From Verrucomicrobiota bacterium (GTDB lineage Bacteria; Verrucomicrobiota; Verrucomicrobiia; Chthoniobacterales; JAFAMB01): 64,000 bases of DNA. The stretch is from NCBI GenBank assembly GCA_019247695.1, contig JAFBAP010000109.1, forward strand, positions 47,216 through 111,215. Direction: 5' to 3'. Below the pieces are notes generated by a model. It saw only the letters and a list, made by a program, of their open reading frames with translations. It made no database searches and was not told where the DNA came from. Shown one piece after another: positions 17,229 through 26,360 of this stretch. Position 1 is the first letter of the stretch. Each line of letters starts with the position of its first letter. The position numbers and the translations under genes were made by a program.

Positions 17229-17310
17229 TGCTCACGAGAGGACTCGAACCTCCACGGGTTGCCCCATACGGTCCTGAGCCGTACGCGTCTGCCAATTCCG
17301 CCACGTGAGC
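17229..17310 (-). tRNA. tRNA-Leu (anticodon CAG)
   Basis: Read on the minus strand the 82-nt gene begins GCTCACGTGGCGGAATTGGC and ends GTCCTCTCGTGAGCA. The acceptor stem GCTCACG pairs with CGTGAGC. The anticodon loop GGCTCAGGACC gives anticodon CAG (codon CUG). The variable arm GGGGCAACCC (class II) and T-arm GGTTCGAGTCC are in place. No CCA is encoded. Confidence 0.95.
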
Positions 17311-17377
17311 GAGGTGGACGGGTATATATAGGCGACGTTCGAGGAAGTCAACTGATCATCAATTGAAGTCAACTTGA

Positions 17378-18472
17378 CTAACTCAGCCTCATCGGCATGA
17401 GCACGTACAGGAATGGGCTCTGAACCTTGATGACGCCCGGGCTCATCTCGTCGATGAGGTCCAGATAAACTTCGTCGTTACTAAGGTTACGCAACGGCGC
17501 CATGAGGAACTCAGGATTGAACGCGATGGAGAAGTCGCGTCCTTTGTACATCACCGCCAGCGATTCTTTCGCCTCACCGACATCCGGCGTGGTCGCCACG
17601 ATGTCGATGTTGCCTTTGCTGAAGATCAGCTTCACCGAATTGGATTTCTCGCTGGCCAGCAGCGAGACGCGGCGCACGGCGTTCAGGAACGTCTCCCTTT
17701 CGAGTGTGACCCGCTCTTTCGCCTCGGCCGGGATGACCTGACGGTAGTTCGGGTAGTTACCCTCGATGAGCTTTGATACCAGCAACGTCCGGTTAAGCTC
17801 GAACGCGATCTGGTTTTCGCCCACGCTGACTTTAACCTCACCTTCGTCATGCACCAACCGCTGGAGTTCCGCCACCGCCTTGGTCGGTACGATGATATCG
17901 ATGTCCTGACCCTCCGGAAATTCGAACTCCACGTCAACCAGCGCCAGGCGCCGGCCATCGGTTGCGACCAGGGTGAGCTTGTTGTCGCGGAACGAGAACA
18001 AAATGCCATTGAGCACGTAGCGGGTCTCGTCCGTGGAGATGGCGTACGAGGTCTTCTTCAGGCCATCCTTCAGGTCTTTTTGCGCGACGGTAAAGGTTTT
18101 CGGGTTTTCAAACCGGGCCAGGGGCGGAAATTCCTCTTCGGGCAGCCCGAGGATTTTGAAGAAGCTGGAGCCGCTGCGGATGGAGGCCAGGTTTTTGGCG
18201 TCGACATCGACATAAATTTCCGACGCAGGCAGCTCGCGAACGATCGAGAAAAGCCGCCGTGCCGGGAGCGTGGTCGCCCCGGGCTTTTCGACCTGGGCAT
18301 CAATGGTGCCGCGCACCCCCACGTCGAGGTCGGTCGTCGTCAGTCGAATCTCGCCCTCGCCGGCCTGAAGCAACACGTTCGATAAGATCGGCAGCGTCGT
18401 TCGTGTGCTCACAATGTTTTGAACGATGGAAAGGCCTTCAAGGAGCTTGTCCTTACTGACGCTGAATTTCAT
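17378..18472 (-). CDS. dnaN: DNA polymerase III sliding clamp (beta subunit)
   Basis: Ring-shaped processivity clamp. The protein has 365 residues, a normal length. It starts MKFSVSKDKLLEGLSIVQN, contains TRTTLPILSNVLL and GRRLALVDVEFEFPEG, and ends with the typical FLYVLMPMRL. The ATG at 18472 is chosen although the frame is open to 18586. It follows dnaA by ~150 bp in the same direction, the classical dnaA-dnaN order. Confidence 0.97.
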   Translation of the reverse strand: MKFSVSKDKLLEGLSIVQNIVSTRTTLPILSNVLLQAGEGEIRLTTTDLDVGVRGTIDAQVEKPGATTLPARRLFSIVRELPASEIYVDVDAKNLASIRSGSSFFKILGLPEEEFPPLARFENPKTFTVAQKDLKDGLKKTSYAISTDETRYVLNGILFSFRDNKLTLVATDGRRLALVDVEFEFPEGQDIDIIVPTKAVAELQRLVHDEGEVKVSVGENQIAFELNRTLLVSKLIEGNYPNYRQVIPAEAKERVTLERETFLNAVRRVSLLASEKSNSVKLIFSKGNIDIVATTPDVGEAKESLAVMYKGRDFSIAFNPEFLMAPLRNLSNDEVYLDLIDEMSPGVIKVQSPFLYVLMPMRLS

Positions 18473-18623
18473 GGCTGAAACGTAATCAAAACATTTGCGC
18501 CCTGGGAGCGCAAGGCGCGTCCACGGTCTTAGCGCGTTCAGCGTTGACACGCAAGCGGCATCGAGCCGATCCTCGCCGCCAAACACGCGCGCAAGGCACC
18601 GGGCGAACGCGGAGCCGCAAGCC

Positions 18624-20081
18624 TCACCGGTCCAGCAGGTTGTCGAGCAAGAGGATCAATTGGCGCGTTTGATCCTCGCGGGTCATCCGGTTCTGAACGG
18701 TTTTGCAGGCGTGCAGCACGGTCCCGTGGTCACGGCCTCCAAACGCATCGCCGATTTCGTTAAGGGAGGCTTTGGTGTGGCGCCTTGCCAGGTACATGGC
18801 CACCTGGCGCGGAAAGGCGATATTGGCCGGCCGGCGTTTACTGGTCATATCAGCCAGGCGCACGTCGAAATGTTCTGCCACCTTCCGTTGGATCTGATCG
18901 ATCGTGATCGTTTTTCTGGCCTCTTCCTGCAGGATGTCGCGCAGCAACTGTTCGACCGCATCCTGCGAAACCTCGCGTCCGCTTAGTGATGCGTACGACG
19001 CCACCCGCATCAAGGCCCCCTCCAGCCGCCGGACGTTGGTGCGCACGCGTTGGGCCAGGAAATCCAGCACCTCAGGGGCGAGCTGGACGTGCAGGGCTTG
19101 CGCTTTCTTGCGCAGAATCGCCAGGCGCGTCTCGATGTCCGGCGGTTGGAGCTCAGCCGTCAGGCCCCATTCGAACCGCGAGACGAGCCGTTGCTCGAGG
19201 TTGGTGATCTCCGTGGGGGGCCGGTCGCTCGAGAGCACGATTTGTTTACGGCCGTCGAACAGGGTATTGAACGTGTGAAAGAATTCCTCCTGGGACCGCT
19301 CTTTGCCGGCCAGGAAATGAATATCGTCGATCAGAAGGATGTCGGCCTGACGGTAGCGTTTGCGAAACTTGACCAGCGTGTTGTGCTGAATGGCGTCGAT
19401 GAATTCGTTGGTGAACTTCTCGCTGGAAAGGTACATCACTTTGACGCCCTTTTTGCGTTCCAGCACTTGCTGGCCGATGGCGTGCATCAAGTGGGTTTTG
19501 CCCAGGCCGACGTCGCCGAACATGAAAAGCGGGTTGTAGGTCTTGGCGGGTGACTGGGCCACGGCGAGGGCGGCCGCGTGCGCAAACTGGTTGTTTGAAC
19601 CCACCACGAACGTGTCGAACGTGTTCCGGGGGTTCATGCCGTGGGTCGACGCCACCTCGGCATCCTTGTCGGCGAGGCGCGCCGACGCTCCGTCCGGCGT
19701 GATCCCGTCGGGCGACACCCCGTCCGGGGACGCGGTCACCGTCCCCCCCCCTCCTCCTGCGCCTGCTGCTGCTGCCGCCGCCGCCGGTTCCGGCTCCGTG
19801 GGTTCGGCCGCGGGCGCAGGCGCGCGTTCCGTTTCGGCCACCACGAAACGGATCTCGCGCGGGCTGCCGAGCACCGACGCCACGGCGCCATGCACCAGGC
19901 TCAGGTAATTGCTCTCAATCCAAAGCTGATAGATCGTGTTCGGAACCTGGAGCACGAGCGCCGCCTCATCCGTTTGCACCAGTTCCAAGGCTGCGAACCA
20001 GCGCTGGAACGCGTCCGGACTCACGTGGGGACGTATGCCGTTGGCAATTTCCTCCCAGATACGGCGCAAGGTGTTTTCCAT
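18624..20081 (-). CDS. dnaA: Chromosomal replication initiator DnaA
   Basis: 485 residues from the ATG at 20081 (MENTLRRIWEEI). Domain I covers about residues 1-85. Domain II is an unusual low-complexity linker: an Ala run, a Gly run, and a five-residue repeat SPDGV-SPDGI-TPDGA. Domain III is the AAA+ ATPase, with Walker A FGDVGLGKTHLMHA and Walker B ILLIDDIHFLAG. Domain IV has the DnaA-box-binding signature FGGRDHGTVLHACKTV. It is autoregulated in many bacteria; one near-consensus DnaA box lies just upstream of its start. Confidence 0.97.
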   Translation of the reverse strand: MENTLRRIWEEIANGIRPHVSPDAFQRWFAALELVQTDEAALVLQVPNTIYQLWIESNYLSLVHGAVASVLGSPREIRFVVAETERAPAPAAEPTEPEPAAAAAAAGAGGGGGTVTASPDGVSPDGITPDGASARLADKDAEVASTHGMNPRNTFDTFVVGSNNQFAHAAALAVAQSPAKTYNPLFMFGDVGLGKTHLMHAIGQQVLERKKGVKVMYLSSEKFTNEFIDAIQHNTLVKFRKRYRQADILLIDDIHFLAGKERSQEEFFHTFNTLFDGRKQIVLSSDRPPTEITNLEQRLVSRFEWGLTAELQPPDIETRLAILRKKAQALHVQLAPEVLDFLAQRVRTNVRRLEGALMRVASYASLSGREVSQDAVEQLLRDILQEEARKTITIDQIQRKVAEHFDVRLADMTSKRRPANIAFPRQVAMYLARRHTKASLNEIGDAFGGRDHGTVLHACKTVQNRMTREDQTRQLILLLDNLLDR

Positions 20082-20482
20082 GGGGACACTATCCACAATT
20101 GTTTGCGACGGCTTGGCACCCCGTCAGCCCAGCCCGGGACGGGCCGGCCCCGGACGCGTGACACGAACCAAGTTGATAGACCGGGGAGAACACTTGTGTA
20201 GTGAGCATAGGAGCCGAACGGCCGCCTGGGTCAGGAGCTTCAGAGGGTCCTCATGCCACCCCATGCGCGCGCGGTGCGCACGCCCACCTGCATTCCCTCG
20301 TAAACGCTCCATGACCAAGGTGTGCGCAGTCGACTTGTTAACAAGTTATTCACGCGGACCCGGGTTTTCACGTCGAGCGATGGCGAGGATAGGGCTGACG
20401 CGCCACCCTCAGCAAGGAAAAAGCGCCTTGTAGTCGTGAAATTTCTGATCCCGGTTTCCGCGTCCATGGGCAGGGCGTCAGC
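20082..20482. other. Possible oriC region upstream of dnaA
   Basis: A 400-bp gene-free stretch upstream of dnaA. It holds two one-mismatch DnaA boxes, CTATCCACA (20089-20097) and TTATTCACG (20346-20354). A 12-bp perfect palindrome CTTGTTAACAAG (20334-20345) sits directly before the second. No clear AT-rich unwinding element or box cluster is visible, so this is a candidate only; dnaA can lie away from the origin. Confidence 0.35.
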
Positions 20483-22198
20483 CTACCCTACTTCGCCGCT
20501 CAACGGTTCGGCGGCTTCATCCCGGGGGCGTACCTCGCGGGGCGCCCCTGCGATCCTGGCCATCCTCCTGAGGCGTTCACCGGGGGTACGAAAGAGAATG
20601 CCCACGGCGATACAGGTCACGCAGCCGATGAAGACGTACCACGGGAAGGCGACGGTCGGCCACCAGGCCGGCAGCGGCGCACCGAAATCGTACAGCTTCT
20701 CCTGCCATCGCCCGTGGAGCACCAGGGCGACCGGATCGACAGCCGGAAGCTTCACACGTCCCAGCACCAGGACGGCAGCCATACTGGCTAACATCGCAAT
20801 AATGTTAGTTTCGTCCCGTCCGCGCGTGCGCGTGAGCAACCCGACGAGGAAAACCCCGAGCAAGGCACCGTAGGTGTAGCCGAGGCAGCCCAGCGCGATC
20901 GGCAGGATCGTCAGCTTGGAATTCTGCAGGACGGCGTTGGCGGCGAGCGTGGCCACGCCGATCATCAGGGCGCCGAAAACCACGGTGGCCACCCGAGCCG
21001 CTCTGACGGCCGATGCCGGGCCGCGCCGCCGCTGCAGGTACGGCAGGTAAAAATCCTTGGTGAAACTCGTGGCGAGCGCATTCAGGGCGGCCGAAGTCGA
21101 GCCCATCATGGTTGCGAAGACCCCTGCGATGATCAGGCCGCGGACGCCCACCGGCATCCGGGAGACGATGTAGTAGGCAAAGATCTCGTTATCCGCGGCC
21201 GGCAACTGCGGGTCAGGAAAGCGTTGGTAGTAGACCCAGAGAAGGATGCCCACCGACAGAAAACCCGCGGCAATCGGCAGGTCGGCGAGACCGCTCAGCA
21301 TCAGTGAGATCTGCGATTTGCGGAAGTCAGGCGCGGTGAGCATGCGCTGGACCATGTCCTGATCGGTGCCGTGGGTTGACATGGTCAGGAAGGTAGAAGC
21401 CACCAGGGCGGCAGCCAGCGTGTACGGCTCCTCCAGCATTTCCTTGAGCGCGGAACCGAAGCCGGCGGCGGGATTGAATCCTAACTGCAGGACGGGCGGG
21501 AACCCTCCTAACCGGCTTATCACTTCATGCCAGCCGCCGGGAATGGAAACTAACAAAAGCCCGATCGCCAGCGCGACGGAACCGAGCATGAGCGACGCCT
21601 GGATGAAGTCGGTCCACACGACCGCCCGGATCCCGCCGGCGGCGGTGTAAATGGTAGTAAGCAGGGTGATGAACAGAATCCCCGTGAAGTAAACGGTCAG
21701 GTTAACTTCCGAACCCGGAAAAAGGTAGTGCCAGATGACCTTGATGATCGCGCCCCCGAGGTAGAGGCGCACGCCTATGCCCAGCACCCGGGTAAACAGA
21801 AAGATTGCGCTCGCGAGATTTTTCGTGCAGGGACCGAACCGCAGTTCCAGGAACTCGTAAATGCTCTGGACCCCATACCGGTAATACGGCTTGATGAACG
21901 TGAAAGCGATGATGATGCGCGCGAGCACGGTGCCGATCGCGAGTTGCCCGTAAACAAAGCTCCTGGTCTTGAATCCTTCGGTCGGGGTACCCAGAAAGGT
22001 GGCGGCGCTGGTCTCAGCGGCGATGATGGAGGCGAGCACCGCCCACCACGGGATGGAGCGCCCCCCCAGGGCGAATTCGGTCAGGTTGCGATTGGACCGT
22101 CCCGCCCAGAGGCCGATGCCGGCGATCAGGGTGAAATAGGCAAGGAGGACAAAAAGGTCGATCCAACAGGATGGTGGGACGTAAGCCAGCGAGGACAT
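20483..22198 (-). CDS. Sodium/solute symporter (SSS family)
   Basis: About 571 residues from the ATG at 22198 (MSSLAYVPPSCW), with some 13 hydrophobic segments. Family features are the first helix WIDLFVLLAYFTLIAGIGLWAG followed by NLTEFALGGRSIPWW and AAETSAATFLGTP. TAAGGIRAVVWTDFIQA is the SSS signature region, and MSTHGTDQDMVQRML and MMGSTSAALNALATSF follow. It imports an unknown organic solute with Na+. The frame upstream of 22198 is repeat-derived. An intergenic 35-bp inverted repeat starts in its initiation codon. Confidence 0.88.
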   Translation of the reverse strand: MSSLAYVPPSCWIDLFVLLAYFTLIAGIGLWAGRSNRNLTEFALGGRSIPWWAVLASIIAAETSAATFLGTPTEGFKTRSFVYGQLAIGTVLARIIIAFTFIKPYYRYGVQSIYEFLELRFGPCTKNLASAIFLFTRVLGIGVRLYLGGAIIKVIWHYLFPGSEVNLTVYFTGILFITLLTTIYTAAGGIRAVVWTDFIQASLMLGSVALAIGLLLVSIPGGWHEVISRLGGFPPVLQLGFNPAAGFGSALKEMLEEPYTLAAALVASTFLTMSTHGTDQDMVQRMLTAPDFRKSQISLMLSGLADLPIAAGFLSVGILLWVYYQRFPDPQLPAADNEIFAYYIVSRMPVGVRGLIIAGVFATMMGSTSAALNALATSFTKDFYLPYLQRRRGPASAVRAARVATVVFGALMIGVATLAANAVLQNSKLTILPIALGCLGYTYGALLGVFLVGLLTRTRGRDETNIIAMLASMAAVLVLGRVKLPAVDPVALVLHGRWQEKLYDFGAPLPAWWPTVAFPWYVFIGCVTCIAVGILFRTPGERLRRMARIAGAPREVRPRDEAAEPLSGEVG

Positions 22199-22386
22199 AA
22201 CGGGTAACGGAGCGCGTAACGGGTAACGGGTAAAGCGTGACCGCAGCGCGGCGAGCGTTACGTTGCGCCCGCTGTGGCCGGGTGGCGGTCCCCGGTTGAC
22301 CAATGGCCACCGATCAACGCCTTGTCCCTCAACCCGTTACTCGCTACCCGCTACCCGTTACCCGTTACGCGCTCCGTTACCCGTTA
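22198..22386. repeat. Mosaic element 5: perfect 35-bp inverted repeat of GGGTAAC-type units
   Basis: Bases 22198-22232 are the exact reverse complement of 22352-22386 (both made of CGGGTAA units with an internal GGAGCGCG). A 119-bp loop lies between them. The left arm begins at the last base of the symporter start codon triplet. The right arm contains the argA stop codon (TAA at 22377-22379 on minus). It could form a strong hairpin in an argA-symporter transcript. Confidence 0.85.
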
Positions 22387-23735
22387 CGGGTGACCAGCCA
22401 CTGGCTGCCGATCCCGAGTTCGGGCGCGACCACGGGAGGCGGAACCTCAGGGTTGGACTGCAGATTCTTGACCAGGACCCGTGAGTTGCGGCCGCTGGCC
22501 TCATACTTTTCGCGGCGTTTGGGCGGCAGGATCTCCGGCCCGGCCTCGACGAAGCCACCCTTTTGCTCGAGGTAGGCGTACGCCTGGGTCGACAACGCAA
22601 ACAGCCGCGTGAACCCGCGCTGGCGCGCCAGGTTCTCGACGAAGGACATCAATTTGCGGCCGAGTCCCTGATTTTCGTTCGATCGGCTGACGTAAAGGCA
22701 GGCCAATTCGCCGATCTCGTCTTCCGGGCACGGGTAAAGGGCGACGCAGCCGGCGATGTGCCCGTCGATTTCCAATACCCAGTAATCGTCGATGTCGGCC
22801 AGGATTTCGGCCCGGGTCCGGCGGACAAGTTCCTCGCTGCGCACCGATTGCTGGATCAGCGACATGACGGCGCGGACGTCCTTCTTGTACAGCCGCCGGA
22901 TTTGCTCGTACTCGTTTAAGTAAACCATGGTGCCGACGCCGCCGTTGCTGAACACTTCGGTCAACAGCGCTTCGTTGATGTTGCCGTTCAGCAGGTGAAC
23001 GCGCGGCACGCCGAAATGGCAGGCGCGCGCGGCGTGGTCCAGTTTTGATGCCAGGTTGCGCGGCAGTTTATCCCGGTGCTTGCGCAAGAGTTCCTCGAGC
23101 TCGCCCACGACCAGGTGGCCAATGCGTTGACCGTCCAGGACCAAGCCATCAAAGTTGGAAAGAAAAATGAGTTTGGCCGCCTTCAGGATTTCGGCCACCT
23201 CGAGGGCAATCAGGTCGGAATTGACGCGAAAGGTTCGCCCCTGGCCGTCGAAGCCGAGGGGCGGAATCACCGGGACCACCCCTTCCCGGAGCAGAAAATC
23301 GAGCAATTTGACGTCGACCTTGTCCACCTTGCCGGCGCATTGGTAGTCAACCCCATGAATAATCCCGGCCGAGTGAGCAATGATGCAATTGGCGTAGGCG
23401 GCCTGGAGATCCACCTGCGTCAGGCCTTCCATCACGTCGTTGGCAAGGCGCATCGCCACGCTGATCGAAAGTTGCAGGGTCGGCTCATCGACGACGCCCA
23501 GACCGTCCGCGCTGGTGATCTTGACGCCCTGGGCGGCGGCCGCCTCCTGGATTTGCCGGCCGGCGCCATGCACTATCACGACCCGTACGTTCAGCGAGCG
23601 CAAGACCGCGATATCGAGCAGGATGTTGGAAAAATTTTCCGACGCCAGGACGTCGCCGTCGATCGCGAGTACGAAAAGCTTGTCGCGAAAATGCGTGACG
23701 TACTGCAGGATGCCGCGGAGTTCCGGAAATTTCAT
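22377..23735 (-). CDS. argA: N-acetylglutamate synthase, AAK-GNAT fusion
   Basis: Acetylates glutamate with acetyl-CoA in the first step of arginine synthesis. The N-terminal ~290 residues form an amino-acid-kinase-like domain (VRVVIVHGAGRQIQEA, GRTFRVNSDLIALEVAE, FLSNFDGLVL). The C-terminal part is a GNAT acetyltransferase (ELACLYVSRSNENQGLGRKL). This is the ArgA architecture. The final residues (WLVTRNG) are encoded by the flanking repeat, so the native C-terminus has been replaced or extended. The start overlaps the HAD gene by four bases. Confidence 0.9.
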   Translation of the reverse strand: MKFPELRGILQYVTHFRDKLFVLAIDGDVLASENFSNILLDIAVLRSLNVRVVIVHGAGRQIQEAAAAQGVKITSADGLGVVDEPTLQLSISVAMRLANDVMEGLTQVDLQAAYANCIIAHSAGIIHGVDYQCAGKVDKVDVKLLDFLLREGVVPVIPPLGFDGQGRTFRVNSDLIALEVAEILKAAKLIFLSNFDGLVLDGQRIGHLVVGELEELLRKHRDKLPRNLASKLDHAARACHFGVPRVHLLNGNINEALLTEVFSNGGVGTMVYLNEYEQIRRLYKKDVRAVMSLIQQSVRSEELVRRTRAEILADIDDYWVLEIDGHIAGCVALYPCPEDEIGELACLYVSRSNENQGLGRKLMSFVENLARQRGFTRLFALSTQAYAYLEQKGGFVEAGPEILPPKRREKYEASGRNSRVLVKNLQSNPEVPPPVVAPELGIGSQWLVTRNG

Positions 23736-24454
23736 GGCGGGGAAACGGCGGCAGCCATCGAGCGCTCACCGGACGAAGACGCGTCTCCGGCTCCGGCGCG
23801 CACCAGGGCCCGGAGCCGGTCCAGATCGAGTTCGGCAGCGCTGGCGACCTTGAGATCGACGAAGGACAGGTCTTGCAGCGCGCTGAACTGGTTCGGGATC
23901 GCAATCACCGTGAGGCCGGCATTTTTCGCGGCCCGAGCTCCGGGTTCCGAGTCCTCCAGCGCGACGGCAGCGGCCGGGGCGACCCCCAGGGTCTGCACGC
24001 ATTTCAGATACATGTCCGGGGCAGGCTTCGGGTTGAGCACCATGTCCCGGGTAACGACCGCATCAATGAAACGGCGCAGACCGAGGCGGTGCAAACCATC
24101 CTCGACCCAGCCTGAACCCGAATTGCTCGCGACCCCGAGCCGCAGTCCCGCGGTCCTGGCGGCCGACATCAACGGCTCGATTCCGGGCAGAACCGGCTCC
24201 CGCAACGTCAATTCCCAATTCCGCGCCTCGCGCCGGGGTGCGAGGACCGACCAATCCAACGAGCGGCCCAGCAACCCTTCAAGGTGCCGGTGCGGGTCGA
24301 ATCCTCCAACGTACCCCGTGGCCGCCGTCCAATCCTGGAGCGTCAGCGTCTGCCCAAACTCCTCGTAGAGCTCGCGCCAGCTGACGAAACCGGGCTCCTC
24401 GGTATTAACGACGAGGCCGTCAAAATCAAAAACCAGGGCCTGTAAATTCATCAT
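23732..24454 (-). CDS. HAD-family phosphatase (beta-phosphoglucomutase/GS1-like)
   Basis: 240 residues of the HAD superfamily. Motif I is LVFDFDGLVVNTE (nucleophile Asp), motif II VASNSG, motif III the lysine in LNPKPAPDMYL, and motif IV ALEDSEPGARAAKNAGL. The helical cap between motifs I and II is of the beta-phosphoglucomutase type, so it probably dephosphorylates a small sugar phosphate. It overlaps argA by four bases (ATGA), so the two are co-translated. No metabolic link to arginine synthesis is obvious. Confidence 0.85.
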   Translation of the reverse strand: MMNLQALVFDFDGLVVNTEEPGFVSWRELYEEFGQTLTLQDWTAATGYVGGFDPHRHLEGLLGRSLDWSVLAPRREARNWELTLREPVLPGIEPLMSAARTAGLRLGVASNSGSGWVEDGLHRLGLRRFIDAVVTRDMVLNPKPAPDMYLKCVQTLGVAPAAAVALEDSEPGARAAKNAGLTVIAIPNQFSALQDLSFVDLKVASAAELDLDRLRALVRAGAGDASSSGERSMAAAVSPP

Positions 24455-24537
24455 TGTTTTGCAAACGGCAACCGGAACGAGTCACCGAGCAGGAAGGAGT
24501 TCGCACGGGGAACCCCTCCGAGCGCATGCCGGACCCG

Positions 24538-24972
24538 TCAGCTGCGGACCTCCGCGCTAAAGAGTTCGTGAGGAGCGAAAAAGCGCTTCAACTCGGCCGC
24601 CGCATTCTCGACGCTGTCCGAACCGTGCACGATATTTTCCATTGCGTCCTTTCCGTAATCGCCGCGAATGGTGCCCTTGCTCGCTTTTCTCGAGTCCGTC
24701 GGTCCGATCAGGTCCCGGGATCTGGCGACGGCGTCCTCGCCTCGGATCGCGAGAGCAATCACCGGTTTACTCTGCATAAACGAGCGCAGTTCCGGGTAGA
24801 AAGGCCGGTTGGCGACATGAGCGTAATGCTCCGCCAGCACCTCCTCAGACAGGGAAATCATTTTGCAGCCTACGATTTCGAAGCCGGCCTCTTCAAAGCG
24901 CCGGATGACGTCACCGACGTGGCGCTCGGCGATACAGTCGGGCTTCAACAATAGGAGGGTAGTATCGGTCAT
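24538..24972 (-). CDS. ndk: Nucleoside diphosphate kinase
   Basis: Transfers phosphate between nucleoside di- and triphosphates through a phosphohistidine. The 144 residues show LLLLKPDCIAERHVG, RPFYPELRSFM, GPTDSRKASKGTIRGDYG and the active-site His in ENIVHGSDS. The ATG at 24972 (MTDTTLLLL) is the family start. An upstream in-frame ATG at 25050 adds repeat-derived residues (MTNPLPVTRY) and is rejected. It is the first gene of the minus-strand run ndk, HAD, argA. Confidence 0.94.
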   Translation of the reverse strand: MTDTTLLLLKPDCIAERHVGDVIRRFEEAGFEIVGCKMISLSEEVLAEHYAHVANRPFYPELRSFMQSKPVIALAIRGEDAVARSRDLIGPTDSRKASKGTIRGDYGKDAMENIVHGSDSVENAAAELKRFFAPHELFSAEVRS

Positions 24973-25243
24973 GACTGCCACACATCGAAGAATGCCACGA
25001 ATGCCACAAGCGAAAAATCGGTAACGGGTAACGGGTAACGGGTTCGTCACACGGCGGATTCAGAAAACTCGGCAAAAACATCCGCAGAATATGCAAAGAA
25101 CGCAGAAAAGAGAAATCATCCACGGATTGCAGCCCCACGGCACGTTCGGACGTGGAATTTGACGACCGCTACCCGGCCCTCAGCGTCACACGCTGAGCCG
25201 CGCTCGTTACCCGTTACCCGTTACCCGTTACTCGTTACCGATT
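24973..25243. repeat. Mosaic repeat element 6 (inverted GGTAACG arms)
   Basis: The left arm AAAATCGGTAACGGGTAACG (25013 onward) is mirrored on the right by CGTTACCCGTTACTCGTTACCG leading to ATTTTG (about 25202-25246). The loop has CATCCGCAGAATATGCAAAG, CGCAGAAAAGAG and CATCCACGGATT, i.e. the same core blocks as other copies. A small palindrome AGCGTCACACGCT is near 25182. The right arm ends at the methyltransferase start. Confidence 0.8.
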
Positions 25244-26308
25244 TTGTGGCATTTTTCCGCCGTGGACCCGGTGATCACTTTGACCATTGAAGACATCGCT
25301 TTCGGCGGCGATGGCGTGGGCCGTTGGCGGAACGAGGTAACCTTTGTGCCGTTTACGATTGACGGCGAAACGGTGGAGGCTGCGGTGGTCGAACGCAGGC
25401 GCCGGTTCCAACGGGCTGCCCTGGTGCGCCCGTTGAAGCCGTCGTCGCACCGAATCGATCCGCCGTGCCCGTATTTTGGCCGTTGCGGCGGGTGCGCGTA
25501 CCAGCACATGAGTTACGGGCACCAACTCGAGGTGAAGCGGGGGCAGGTTGCGCAGGCGCTTCGCCGGATCGGTCAGTTCCGTGATGTTGAGGTGGCGCCG
25601 GTCGTACCGAGCCCGCAGACTTTCGGTTACCGGAATCGAATCACGGTTCATGCGGAGGAGGGCATGCTGGGTTTCTATGAACTTCGCAGCCATGCGTTGC
25701 TCGACATTGCGAGCTGTCCCCTCGCCGGCGACGCCGTGAATGCCAAGCTGGCGGAGCTACGGCGCCGGGGGCTGCCGCCCGGCACGCACCGGACCCTGCG
25801 CAAAGGCACGGGCACCACCTTCGAGCAGGTTAACGAGGGGGTCGCCCGGTTGCTGCTCGAATACGTGGGCCGGCACCTCTCCGGAGACAGCCTGGTCGAT
25901 GCGTACTGCGGTTCCGGCTTTTTCGCGCACGCGTTTGCGCCTCGATTGCGCGTAGTGGCGGGCATCGAATGGAGTGAACCGGCGATTGCGAGCGCCCGCC
26001 GAAATGCCCACCCCAACGAGACTTACCACCTGGGCGATGTGGCCGCCCTTCTGGGTGATGTCCTGCGCGCAACCCATCCGGACACCCTGGTGCTGGATCC
26101 GCCGTCGGAGGGACTGACCCCCGCGGTAATCGAGCAGGCGTTAACTCAACCACCAGCCCGGGTCTTGTACGTCTCGTGTAACCCGGCGACCTTCGCGCGC
26201 GACCTCAGGCGCCTGGCTTCAGCTTACCGAATTAGCGAGGTACAGCCGTTCGACATGTTTCCGCAAACCGCCGAAATCGAAGCCGTCGCCGTGCTGGAAA
26301 CGCGGTAA
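25244..26308 (+). CDS. TrmA/RlmD-type RNA (uracil-C5)-methyltransferase
   Basis: SAM-dependent methylation of uracil C5 in rRNA or tRNA. About 350 residues; candidate starts are TTG 25244, GTG 25262 or GTG 25271. An N-terminal TRAM-like beta-barrel (IAFGGDGVGRW...TFVPFTIDGE) is followed by a probable iron-sulphur site CPYFGRCGGC. The SAM-binding LVDAYCGSGFFA, LVLDPPSEGL and the catalytic cysteine region VLYVSCNPATFARDL come next, then FDMFPQTAEIEAVAVL. Whether it acts like RlmD, RlmC or TrmA cannot be decided by eye. Confidence 0.87.
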   Translation: MWHFSAVDPVITLTIEDIAFGGDGVGRWRNEVTFVPFTIDGETVEAAVVERRRRFQRAALVRPLKPSSHRIDPPCPYFGRCGGCAYQHMSYGHQLEVKRGQVAQALRRIGQFRDVEVAPVVPSPQTFGYRNRITVHAEEGMLGFYELRSHALLDIASCPLAGDAVNAKLAELRRRGLPPGTHRTLRKGTGTTFEQVNEGVARLLLEYVGRHLSGDSLVDAYCGSGFFAHAFAPRLRVVAGIEWSEPAIASARRNAHPNETYHLGDVAALLGDVLRATHPDTLVLDPPSEGLTPAVIEQALTQPPARVLYVSCNPATFARDLRRLASAYRISEVQPFDMFPQTAEIEAVAVLETR

Positions 26309-26360
26309 CAGGTAGCGAAATGGGAACGAACCGGTGACTGGCTCGTAGACGCCGTTCGAA

